Notes under the pieces: generated by a model
Database searches by the model: none
Told to the model about the DNA's origin: nothing
Seen by the model: only the letters and a program-made list of their open reading frames with translations
Made by a program: the position numbers and the translations under genes
Source: Chryseobacterium tagetis
Lineage (GTDB): Bacteria > Bacteroidota > Bacteroidia > Flavobacteriales > Weeksellaceae
Length of the DNA stretch: 64,000 bases
Assembly: GCF_016735585.2 (NCBI RefSeq)
Contig: NZ_JAERSE020000003.1
Location: forward strand, 682,001-746,000
Reading direction: 5' to 3'
In this document: positions 35,252-43,448 of the stretch, in pieces
Layout: every line of letters starts with the position of its first letter
Numbering within the stretch: the first letter of the stretch is position 1

Positions 35252-36331
35252 ATGAAATATTCCTCTCAAAACTTTAAAGAAACCCTTGTCATGGATTTTC
35301 TTCTTGAAGATCGCTTCAGGTTTTTGAGACATTTCTTATTTCTGGTTTTCTTTTGGGTACTGATGTATAACGCCCAGTTTTGGGAATGGTATTCAGATGA
35401 TTATAAATATTACATTTTATTATTTGTATACCTTTTATTAATTGGGATGATCTATATTAATATATATGTATTGGTTCCCTGTTTTTTCTTTAAAGGTCGT
35501 TATTTGACTTATTTCATTCTTCTCATTCTCCTTGGTGTAGTAGGACTCAATATGATTGGATATTGTTTCGAAACATTCTTTTCCAAATACCGTATAATAA
35601 ATATTGTCACCAGAGAAGAAAAAGGAGGAGGAATATATCAGGGAGTTCTGATGTGTATTCCCATTATTCTGACTACTACTACCGTAAAACTTCTTCAAAA
35701 ATGGATTAAAGACAGCCAAAGAATCACTGAACTGAATGACCTTACCTTGAGAATGGAGCTGAACGAATTGAGAAACCAGATCAATCCTCACTTCTTATTT
35801 AATATGCTGAATAATGTTAAAGCATTGATCAGAACAGATCCGGAAAAAGCAACAGCTGTAATCATGAAGCTTTCAGAATTTTTGAGGTATCAGTTGTATG
35901 AAAATGATGAAGAAAAAACACTGCTCACTTCGGAAATTGATTTTCTTTCCAATTTTATAAACCTTGAAAAAATAAGAAGAGAAGATCTGTCCGTAGATAT
36001 TAACATTGATATGGATAAACGAACTTTGAACAGTATTTTTATTCCACCCAACCTGTTTACAACATTTGTGGAAAATGCAGTAAAACATAGTATTAGTATT
36101 AATGGAGAGGAAAATTATATTAAAATTGATCTAAAAATGGAAGATAACAGACTGTATTTTACCTGTATCAATTCAAAAAACTCAGATTTTTCTGCTTTTA
36201 ATAATAAATATGGAGGTTTAGGTTTGGTCAATATTAAACGGAGATTAGAATTGCTCTACCAAAACACCCATGAATTAAACATTACTTCCACCGATAAAGA
36301 ATATATTGTAACCTTAATTGTGCCTTTATGA
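35252..36331 (+). CDS. LytS/YehU-type sensor histidine kinase (second system)
   Basis: A 359-residue kinase with four membrane segments (about residues 26-40, 53-74, 84-106 and 130-146), then the His_kinase domain: phospho-acceptor His180 in RNQINPHFLFNMLNNVK, N-box NLFTTFVENAVKHSISIN and glycine box KYGGLGLVNIKRR. Its stop overlaps the regulator start in an ATGA arrangement. The start at 35252 agrees with the -7 box upstream. The signal is unknown; the divergent outer-membrane operon is the likely target. Confidence 0.94.
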   Translation: MKYSSQNFKETLVMDFLLEDRFRFLRHFLFLVFFWVLMYNAQFWEWYSDDYKYYILLFVYLLLIGMIYINIYVLVPCFFFKGRYLTYFILLILLGVVGLNMIGYCFETFFSKYRIINIVTREEKGGGIYQGVLMCIPIILTTTTVKLLQKWIKDSQRITELNDLTLRMELNELRNQINPHFLFNMLNNVKALIRTDPEKATAVIMKLSEFLRYQLYENDEEKTLLTSEIDFLSNFINLEKIRREDLSVDINIDMDKRTLNSIFIPPNLFTTFVENAVKHSISINGEENYIKIDLKMEDNRLYFTCINSKNSDFSAFNNKYGGLGLVNIKRRLELLYQNTHELNITSTDKEYIVTLIVPL

Positions 36332-37050
36332 ACTGTATAATTGTTGATGATGAACCTTTGGCAAGAGCGGAAATGAAATCTTTAATCAATGAAGTTTCCC
36401 AGCTGGAAATTCTGGGAAGTTTTTCAAATGCTCCTGCAGCAATTGAGTTTTTAAAGACTTCAACTGTTGATTTAATTTTTCTTGACATTGAAATGCCGCT
36501 GATTTCAGGACTGGAATTTGCAGAAATGCTTCCGGAAAATACATTAGTGATTTTTACAACCGCCTATTCACAATATGCATTGAAAAGTTATGAGCTGGAT
36601 GCAGTAGATTACCTGTTAAAGCCCATCGAAAAACAAAGGCTTGAAAAGGCAATTGAAAAAGCTGTTCTTTACAAGGAGCTACTTTCATCCAAAACGGTAA
36701 AAAATACGATAGAATCAAATACAGCCGATTTTTTATTCATCAAGGCAGACAGAAAATACTATAAAATATATTTTTCAGACATCCGGTTTATAGAAGGGCT
36801 GAAAGATTATGTGGTCATTCATACCCAGACTCAAAAGCTGATTACAGCAATGAATCTGAAAACGATTCATCAAAAAGTTCCGCAAGATATTTTCCTTCGT
36901 GTGAGCAAATCTTTTGTGGTTAATATTGATTATATTGAATCATTTGATAACCATAATGTTTATATCGGTGATGTGGAAATTCCGCTGGGAGAGGTGTACA
37001 GATCTGAATTTTTCACAAAATATTCGGGTGGTTCTCTGAATATCGATTAA
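36328..37050 (+). CDS. LytTR-family response regulator (second system)
   Basis: A 240-residue regulator: receiver domain with phospho-acceptor Asp53 in LIFLDIEMP and Lys in YLLKPIEK, then a LytTR DNA-binding domain (about 135-235; FLFIKADRKYYKIYFSDIRF, FLRVSKSFVVNIDYIESF). It is translationally coupled to the kinase. Its end overlaps the convergent glycosylase gene by 4 bases. It probably binds the repeats at 35111-35191. Confidence 0.95.
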   Translation: MNCIIVDDEPLARAEMKSLINEVSQLEILGSFSNAPAAIEFLKTSTVDLIFLDIEMPLISGLEFAEMLPENTLVIFTTAYSQYALKSYELDAVDYLLKPIEKQRLEKAIEKAVLYKELLSSKTVKNTIESNTADFLFIKADRKYYKIYFSDIRFIEGLKDYVVIHTQTQKLITAMNLKTIHQKVPQDIFLRVSKSFVVNIDYIESFDNHNVYIGDVEIPLGEVYRSEFFTKYSGGSLNID

Positions 37051-37781
37051 TATAATTTTTGATCATTCAGACAGTAAAAGCTTCTGCGTTTTCCCAGTCC
37101 GGTTTGTTTTTTGACTAATTTCTCACCGCATTTCGGGCAAATGGATTTTGTATGAACGAGCCAGTGTTTTTTCAGCACAAAATCCCGTTTCCATATTAGG
37201 AATTCAAAACTGTAATTTCTGGCTTCTGCAATTAATTCTTCCACCTTTCCGGAAGGGAGATTTCCAAGTAAACTTTCAGGTTGTACTCCAATTCTGAACA
37301 ATACTTCATTTTTAATAATATTTCCGACTCCTGAGAAAATATCCTGATTCATTAAGGCATCACAAACCATCATTTTTGGATTGGCGATTAACTTTTGTTT
37401 TGCTTTTTCCGGATTCCATTGGTCGCTCATCACATCGGCTTCCCAATCGATTGTATCCAGAAATTCAGAATCGACAAGTTTTACATTACAATTATAGAAA
37501 TACATTCCTCCTGTTTTGAAAACTAATGAGAGCCGGAGATTTTTGTCAGGCTTTGTTTGTTTATCCACAGTATAGGAACCAAACATCAGCAAATGAATTC
37601 TGACAGCAACTTTACTAAAAACAAGATAAGTCTGTTTCCCGAAAGTGCGTATTTCTTTCAAAGTCTTATTTTCAAGAACTTCTTTATCAAATTTTGCATT
37701 TCCCTGAGACTCCAATATCTTTTTACCTACAAATTTTTGCAGGCTTTCTTTCATTAATAGTATGGAAGGACCTTCAGGCAT
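37047..37781 (-). CDS. Fpg/Nei-family DNA glycosylase
   Basis: A 244-residue base-excision repair glycosylase/AP lyase. The catalytic MPEGPSI start (Pro2, Glu3), the hairpin Lys in RTFGKQTYLVF and the helix-two-turn-helix DIFSGVGNIIKNEVLFRIGV are intact. The C-terminal zinc finger begins CPKCG but ends FYCLNDQKLY, so the fourth ligand is Asp in place of Cys. The 16-18 residue spacing is otherwise normal. It probably removes oxidised bases; Fpg versus Nei specificity cannot be fixed here. Confidence 0.92.
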   Translation of the reverse strand: MPEGPSILLMKESLQKFVGKKILESQGNAKFDKEVLENKTLKEIRTFGKQTYLVFSKVAVRIHLLMFGSYTVDKQTKPDKNLRLSLVFKTGGMYFYNCNVKLVDSEFLDTIDWEADVMSDQWNPEKAKQKLIANPKMMVCDALMNQDIFSGVGNIIKNEVLFRIGVQPESLLGNLPSGKVEELIAEARNYSFEFLIWKRDFVLKKHWLVHTKSICPKCGEKLVKKQTGLGKRRSFYCLNDQKLY

Positions 37782-37838
37782 AGAAGCTCAGTTTTCAACA
37801 AAAATTCAAATACTATTCCATAAAAATAAAATTTGGAG

Positions 37839-37846
37839 TAATTTTG
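37839..37846 (+). promoter_or_regulatory. -7 box of dgt
   Basis: TAATTTTG, a perfect TAnnTTTG match, ends 4 bases before the dgt ATG. This implies a leaderless or near-leaderless transcript. Confidence 0.5.
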
Positions 37847-37850
37847 AAAA

Positions 37851-39209
37851 ATGATGAATTTAAACCAGATTTTCACCAATCAACGTACAGGAAACAATCC
37901 GCATACTAAGGCTTCGAGAACAGATTTTCAGAGAGATTTTGACCGAATTATATTTTCTTCGGCTTTCAGAAGATTACAAAATAAAACCCAGGTTTTTCCA
38001 CTGCCGGGAAGTGTCTTTGTGCACAACCGATTGACGCACTCTCTTGAGGTTTCATCGGTGGGAAGAAGTTTGGGAAGCATCATTGGAGAATTTATTCATG
38101 ACAGCTTCAAAAATGATTTAACGAAAGATGCTAAAAGTTTTTACCTGCATAATTTAGGAAATGTAATTGCTGCAGCCTGTCTTTGTCATGATGTGGGAAA
38201 TCCGGCGTTTGGACATTCCGGAGAAGATGCTATTGCAAGCTATTTTGAACGGAATGAAAATGATTTAAAGCCTAAATTCAATGAGAAAGAATGGGCAGAT
38301 CTTGTAAATTTTGAAGGTAATGCCAATGCGATCAGGGTTTTGGCGCAGCAGCAGCAAGGGAAAGATGCAGGAGGAATCCAATTGACATTTTCAACGTTGG
38401 CAAGTATTGCAAAATATCCGTGTGAAGCCATTGCTAAAAAGAAAGGAATTATCCACAGAAAGAAATTTGGTTTCTTTCAAAATGAAAAAGATATTTTCTT
38501 AGAGATTGCAAAAGGCACGAATTTAATTTCAGAAAGTGAAGAGCCGTATATTTTTAAAAGACATCCATTCGTCTGGTTGGTAGAAGCAGCCGATGATATT
38601 TGCTACAATATTATCGATATGGAAGATGCGCACCGGTTAGGAATCGTTTCAACAGCAGATTGTAAAAACCTATTCTTTGAGCTGGTAAAATCTGAAACAG
38701 ATGATGTGAACAGGGTGGAGCAGAAACTGAACTCTATAGGTAATGAAAACGAGCAGATTTCTTATCTAAGGGCAAAAGTGATCAATGCTTTAATTAATAA
38801 ATCGATTCAGCTTTATCAAAGTAATTTTAATACTATTCTGGAAGGGAATTTAAGTAACGGACTTTTGGATATTTATAAGTCTGAAAATAAAGCATTGCAG
38901 GATATTGAAAGCTTTTCGATTGAAAAAATCTACAATCATAAAGCAGTGGTAGAAATAGAGAATGCGGGGTATAATGTAATGTATGAGTTACTGGATCATT
39001 TCATCCCTTCAGTTTTAAAAAGTGATGACGAAAGAAAATCTTATGATAAAAAAGCCTTAAAGCTTCTGCCTAAACAATTTGTTTATGAAGAAGGAACCGA
39101 TTACCAGAAAGTGCTTGGAGTCATAGATTTTGTTTCCGGAATGACCGATAATTATGCAACTGATCTTTACAGAAAAATCAAGGGAATTGATATCGGAATG
39201 ACGATGTAA
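37851..39209 (+). CDS. dgt: Deoxyguanosinetriphosphate triphosphohydrolase
   Basis: A 452-residue HD-domain dNTPase that hydrolyses dGTP (and often other dNTPs) to the nucleoside and triphosphate. The metal ligands appear as RLTHSLEVSS, CHDVGNPAFGHSGE and AADDICYNIIDMEDA; the N-terminal RTDFQRDFDRIIFSSAFRRL is the family signature. The first of two adjacent ATGs is used. It is divergent from the glycosylase gene, and both concern nucleotide or DNA quality. Confidence 0.95.
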   Translation: MMNLNQIFTNQRTGNNPHTKASRTDFQRDFDRIIFSSAFRRLQNKTQVFPLPGSVFVHNRLTHSLEVSSVGRSLGSIIGEFIHDSFKNDLTKDAKSFYLHNLGNVIAAACLCHDVGNPAFGHSGEDAIASYFERNENDLKPKFNEKEWADLVNFEGNANAIRVLAQQQQGKDAGGIQLTFSTLASIAKYPCEAIAKKKGIIHRKKFGFFQNEKDIFLEIAKGTNLISESEEPYIFKRHPFVWLVEAADDICYNIIDMEDAHRLGIVSTADCKNLFFELVKSETDDVNRVEQKLNSIGNENEQISYLRAKVINALINKSIQLYQSNFNTILEGNLSNGLLDIYKSENKALQDIESFSIEKIYNHKAVVEIENAGYNVMYELLDHFIPSVLKSDDERKSYDKKALKLLPKQFVYEEGTDYQKVLGVIDFVSGMTDNYATDLYRKIKGIDIGMTM

Positions 39210-39385
39210 TTTTTATATTTCAATACCCCTGAAAAATAAAATTATAACTATAAAGGCTTGATTAGATTTTATATATGTCATTTTTTTTAAGAATGTAAAG
39301 ATTTTAGTATATTTAAAAAAGACACTTAATCCGTATTTTTTTTAACAAAACATACATATTTACGACTCATTAAAAAAATCAAATT

Positions 39386-40336
39386 ATGACATATTTAGGA
39401 ATTATTGTTTTTATTGGTCTTGTTACGTTATTTGCCTCTTTTTTTACTGTAAAACAGGAAACTGCAGCAATTGTAGAACGTTTAGGTAAATTTCATTCTG
39501 TCCGTCATGCGGGATTACAGCTGAAAATACCTTATCTGGACAGAATTTCAAAAAGAATGAATCTAAGGATTCAGCAATTGGACGTAATGATTGACACTAA
39601 AACATTGGATAATGTTTTTGTGAAAATGAAAATTTCCGTTCAGTTTCAGGTGATCAGAACACAGGTAGGAGATGCTTATTACCGTTTGGAAAGTCCGCAT
39701 GACCAAATCACATCTTATGTTTTTGATGTTGTAAGAGCAGAAGTTCCGAAATTAAAACTGGATGATGTTTTCTTAAAAAAAGATGATATTGCGATTGCTG
39801 TAAAAGCAGAACTTCAGGAAGCCATGCAAAGTTACGGATATGATATTATTAAAGCTTTGGTAACCGATATTGATCCGGATGAACAGGTGAAACACGCGAT
39901 GAACAGAATCAACGCAGCGGAAAGAGAAAAAACTGCGGCAGAATATGAATCTGAAGCACAGAGAATCAGAATTGTTGCTGTTGCAAAAGCTGAAGCAGAA
40001 TCTAAAAAATTACAGGGACAAGGGATTGCCGATCAAAGAAGAGAGATCGCAAAAGGTCTTGAAGAATCGGTAAGAATGCTGAATAATGTAGATATCAATT
40101 CACATGAAGCTTCGGCGTTAATTGTAGTGACTCAACATTATGATACCTTACATTCAGTGGGGGCAAGTAACAGAAGTAATTTAGTATTACTTCCAAATTC
40201 ACCGACAGCAGCAAGCGGAATGCTCAACGATCTGGTTGTTGCCATGACCACAGCAAATACAGTAGGAGAAGCTAGCAAAGGAAGTTATCCTCAACCTCCG
40301 AAAGAGCATGATCATAATAGAAAAAGCAATTTGTAA
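39386..40336 (+). CDS. SPFH/Band 7 membrane protein
   Basis: A 316-residue stomatin/prohibitin-like protein: N-terminal membrane segment (residues 4-21), SPFH domain (about 25-190; ETAAIVERLGKFHSVRHAGL, TLDNVFVKMKISVQFQV, ALVTDIDPDEQVKHAMNRIN), then an Ala/Glu-rich coiled coil and a polar tail. Such proteins form large membrane rings that organise membrane patches or proteases. No NfeD partner is adjacent. Confidence 0.93.
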   Translation: MTYLGIIVFIGLVTLFASFFTVKQETAAIVERLGKFHSVRHAGLQLKIPYLDRISKRMNLRIQQLDVMIDTKTLDNVFVKMKISVQFQVIRTQVGDAYYRLESPHDQITSYVFDVVRAEVPKLKLDDVFLKKDDIAIAVKAELQEAMQSYGYDIIKALVTDIDPDEQVKHAMNRINAAEREKTAAEYESEAQRIRIVAVAKAEAESKKLQGQGIADQRREIAKGLEESVRMLNNVDINSHEASALIVVTQHYDTLHSVGASNRSNLVLLPNSPTAASGMLNDLVVAMTTANTVGEASKGSYPQPPKEHDHNRKSNL

Positions 40337-40342
40337 AAATAA

Positions 40343-40370
40343 AACCTCCGAAACTTTCGGAGGTTTTTTA
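40343..40370. terminator. Bidirectional terminator
   Basis: AACCTCCGA and TCGGAGGTT form a perfect 9-bp stem with A and T runs on either side. It serves the SPFH gene and the convergent DUF4377 gene. Confidence 0.88.
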
Positions 40371-40371
40371 T

Positions 40372-40719
40372 TTATTTTTTCGTTTTTGAAATCTGTTTGA
40401 TCAAGGTATACTTAATGGAAGAAGCATCTGCAGGTACGTTTTCCAGTTTTTCAGTTTTTACCTTAAGTACATATTCATATCCGGGTTCATAAGTGAATCC
40501 TTCAATATTGGTATAGAAATTAGTCCAACTATCGGTTGGCTTCTCTTTTACCTGTAAGCATTTCATAGGAGCAACTCCTGTGCAGTCTGCTGTTTCAGGA
40601 CCTATAATGAAAGTTTTCTCATTGTCGCCTGAAGTATTGGAAGAAGCTTTACACTGTAATGTCGTTAACAATGTTGAAGAAGCTAATATCCCTGTTAATA
40701 CAATTGATTTTATGTTCAT
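40372..40719 (-). CDS. DUF4377 lipoprotein
   Basis: A 115-residue envelope lipoprotein: signal with Cys23 (LLTTLQC), then a single DUF4377 domain (DCTGVAPMKCLQVKEKPTDS, FYTNIEGFTYEPGYEYVLKV, ADASSIKYTLIKQISK). The family often accompanies META/HslJ-type proteins; none is nearby. Function unknown. Confidence 0.9.
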   Translation of the reverse strand: MNIKSIVLTGILASSTLLTTLQCKASSNTSGDNEKTFIIGPETADCTGVAPMKCLQVKEKPTDSWTNFYTNIEGFTYEPGYEYVLKVKTEKLENVPADASSIKYTLIKQISKTKK

Positions 40720-40805
40720 AATTTCGAATTTGGTCGTTATTAGACAACTTTTGTGCCGGAAACAATATTTTATTGAATCAGAAAAAATAGATAATAAAGA
40801 TACTA

Positions 40806-41117
40806 TTATCCACTAAATTTTTGTCTTCCGATTAATAATTCGAAAAACAATCTAAAATCTGAAATCAATGACCATATTGGATATTTAAAAGTAGCCGGCT
40901 TGTTTCTTTCAATCAAAGCATGACTGAACCACGCAAAGCCATATCCGAAAATAGGAACATACCACAGGAATCTTTCTTTTCCGGAACTGATGACATAGCC
41001 AATCACTACAAATACGAGAAGGGTTCCTATAAAATGGAAAATCCGTGTTCCCATTTTACTGTGTTCGGTAAGATAGAACCTATAAAATTCCTGGAAGGTT
41101 TTAATTCTTTCTGACAT
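40806..41117 (-). CDS. Mpo1/DUF962-family membrane protein
   Basis: A 103-residue protein of the Mpo1-like (DUF962) family: EFYRFYLTEHSKMGTRIFHF and a second His-containing segment FSHALIERNKPATFKYPIWS, with two membrane spans between. In yeast, Mpo1 is an iron-dependent dioxygenase acting in alpha-oxidation of a 2-hydroxy fatty acid; the His residues that would bind iron are present here. The bacterial substrate is unknown. Confidence 0.88.
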   Translation of the reverse strand: MSERIKTFQEFYRFYLTEHSKMGTRIFHFIGTLLVFVVIGYVISSGKERFLWYVPIFGYGFAWFSHALIERNKPATFKYPIWSLISDFRLFFELLIGRQKFSG

Positions 41118-41184
41118 GGCATTAAAGTTTATAAAATGATAAAAGCAATAAGCTCGCCAAGTCTTTATGGCAAGGATTAAAAAG

Positions 41185-41220
41185 AAAAGGCAAAACTGTA
41201 ATTTTACAATTTTGCCTTTT
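41185..41220 (-). terminator. Terminator of the permease gene
   Basis: AAAAGGCAAAA and TTTTGCCTTTT form the stem, extended by TGTA/TACA. It lies 22 bases past the permease stop. Confidence 0.85.
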
Positions 41221-41242
41221 AAATTTCATATTTACCCAGTAT

Positions 41243-43198
41243 TTATTTGTTTTCACTTCCTTTTTTTATACCTAGAAATATTATAAAAAATACATTCAAA
41301 AAGGGAATTAAATTTAAAACTGAGTAAAAAGGTGATAAATTAATGTCCTTTAACCTACCAATTGAATTAATTAATGATAACACTCCAAGTGATATATAAA
41401 TTATAAAAAAGTAAACTGAGTTTCCAATTGTATTTATTGGGACTTTAGTTTGAATTAAAAATCCAATAAATAGTATAATGATTTGGACAATAATGTAATC
41501 AGTTCTATTTGTTTTGTAAGCTTTTTTAGTTTTTTCGATTAGTTTACTATATTTTTTTCCATATAAGAAATAAATAACTAGCCCCACTGCAAACCACAAT
41601 CCGAAGTAAAACCAATTTTCATGGCTCATTCCGGTAAGAAGATAAAGACACGAACTCAATCCGATCAATGGGATTAAAGATAGATTTTTAACGAAAGTCC
41701 AAACGCAAAGGATTAGATTAATCAGGATGAAAAAGAAAATAGAAGCTCTGAATTCGCCCTCTTTAGGATCTTTCCAATCCATTAAATTCTGGAAAAATTC
41801 CGGTTGCCATTTATAAAAAACAAGCAGTCCTCCGATGAAAACAACAGGGAATATGATTTTTCCGTTGATATACGGTAAATGAAATCTTCCTTTTATTTTT
41901 TCCTTTGCCGGAAGCATTAAAACTCCTGCACATACCAATACAAATGCGAAAATAGTTCCGATACTTGTAAAGTCAAGGATGAAGGTTTTATCTGTAAATA
42001 AAATAGGTACACCTACTACAATTCCTGTAACGATCGTAGCAAAAGAAGGTGTTTTATATTTAGGATGTACAGTCTGGAATTTCTGAGGCATTAATCCGTC
42101 ACGGCTCATTGCATACCAGATTCTCGGTTGTCCCATCTGGAAAACCAAAAGCACTGTTGTGATCGCAACAATGGCTATAAATGAAACAGTAAGTTCCATC
42201 CAGGCAACATTGGCATTCCCTTTTTCAAAGATGAAGGAAAGCGGATCACCTACACCATCAAACTTTTTATAATCCACCATTCCGGTCAATACTAAAGTCA
42301 AAGCGATATAGATAACCGTACAAAGCACCAGAGAAATAATCATTCCTTTAGGCAATGTTTTTTGAGGATCTTTTGTTTCTTCAGAAAGTACACTTAATGC
42401 ATCAAAACCGATATAAGCAAAGAAAACTCCGGAAACAGCACTCATTACCCCTACAAAACCATTCGGCATGAAAGAAGGAGTTCCTGTTGCAGGGCTTATC
42501 GGCGTCCAGTTATCTGTATTGATGTAAGAATAACCTACTAAAATAACTAAAACAATTACCGCTAATTTTAAGATCACCAATGAATTGTTAAAGTTTTTAC
42601 TTTCTTTTACTCCAACGTAGCATAACCAGGTAATCAATCCGTTAATAACCAAAGCGGGAACATCAACGATGAATTTTAAACTTCCTAATAACGGAGCGGT
42701 TTTCCAGGCATTCAGAAGTTCTTTGTTTTCGGAACCGTTCATGATGGCCTTTCTGGCTTCGGTATAACTGCAAGTCAGATAATCCGGAATGTGCATTCCC
42801 AAACGTTCTAAAAAGCTTGTGAAATAATCTGACCAGGAAAAAGCAACATAGATATTACCGAAAGAATATTCCATAATCAATGCCCAACCGATGATCCAGG
42901 CAATTAATTCCCCGAAACTGGCATATGCATACGTATAGGCAGAACCCGCTGTTGGAATTCTACTTGCAAATTCCGCATAGCAAAGTGCTGTGAAACCGCA
43001 GGCAAAACCGCAAATCAAATATAATAAAATAACACCGGGACCTCCTCTGAAAACGGCCTCTCCCAAACTGCTGAAACTTCCTGCACCGATAATGGCCGCA
43101 ATACCAAAAAACACAATATCCCAAACACCCAAAACCCTTAAAAGGCTAGTCGATGTATCTGATTCTGAATAGATTTTCCTTCTAAAAAGTTGACTCAT
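41243..43198 (-). CDS. APC-superfamily amino acid permease with C-terminal DUF805-like extension
   Basis: A 651-residue inner-membrane transporter. Residues 1-540 form a cationic-amino-acid-transporter-like permease (VWDIVFFGIAAIIGAGSFSS, RIPTAGSAYTYAYASFGEL, FAYIGFDALSVLSEETKDPQ, GQPRIWYAMSRDGLMP). The last ~85 residues add more membrane segments and contain GRLKDINLSPFYSVLNLIPF, which resembles the end of DUF805 proteins. The extension is more AT-rich than the rest. It probably imports amino acids by proton symport; the role of the extension is unknown. Confidence 0.92.
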   Translation of the reverse strand: MSQLFRRKIYSESDTSTSLLRVLGVWDIVFFGIAAIIGAGSFSSLGEAVFRGGPGVILLYLICGFACGFTALCYAEFASRIPTAGSAYTYAYASFGELIAWIIGWALIMEYSFGNIYVAFSWSDYFTSFLERLGMHIPDYLTCSYTEARKAIMNGSENKELLNAWKTAPLLGSLKFIVDVPALVINGLITWLCYVGVKESKNFNNSLVILKLAVIVLVILVGYSYINTDNWTPISPATGTPSFMPNGFVGVMSAVSGVFFAYIGFDALSVLSEETKDPQKTLPKGMIISLVLCTVIYIALTLVLTGMVDYKKFDGVGDPLSFIFEKGNANVAWMELTVSFIAIVAITTVLLVFQMGQPRIWYAMSRDGLMPQKFQTVHPKYKTPSFATIVTGIVVGVPILFTDKTFILDFTSIGTIFAFVLVCAGVLMLPAKEKIKGRFHLPYINGKIIFPVVFIGGLLVFYKWQPEFFQNLMDWKDPKEGEFRASIFFFILINLILCVWTFVKNLSLIPLIGLSSCLYLLTGMSHENWFYFGLWFAVGLVIYFLYGKKYSKLIEKTKKAYKTNRTDYIIVQIIILFIGFLIQTKVPINTIGNSVYFFIIYISLGVLSLINSIGRLKDINLSPFYSVLNLIPFLNVFFIIFLGIKKGSENK

Positions 43199-43262
43199 CC
43201 AATCTTATATTTGATTTGAAAAAAGCAAATGTAATTATTTCTATGAAATAATTTTGATTTTC

Positions 43263-43298
43263 TTAATACTTCTTCTCCGAAAAGTTAAGAAGTATTAA
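43263..43298. promoter_or_regulatory. Perfect 12-bp inverted repeat between divergent genes
   Basis: TTAATACTTCTT (43263-43274) and AAGAAGTATTAA (43287-43298). No T run follows on either strand, so an operator is more likely than a terminator. It lies 65 bases upstream of the permease start. Confidence 0.4.
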
Positions 43299-43434
43299 AA
43301 AGGAATCCACATTTTAACAATATGTTAAAACACTTGTTTATACAATATCTTTTCAATATTTTCGTTGATGAATTGTGGATAAAATTCACCTTCAATTTAA
43401 AATATTCAGCTCATTTTCAGGGCTTAAACATTTT

Positions 43435-43442
43435 TAAATTTG
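43435..43442 (+). promoter_or_regulatory. -7 box of the TPR gene
   Basis: TAAATTTG, a perfect match to TAnnTTTG, ends 6 bases before the ATG. Confidence 0.45.
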
Positions 43443-43448
43443 ATATTA

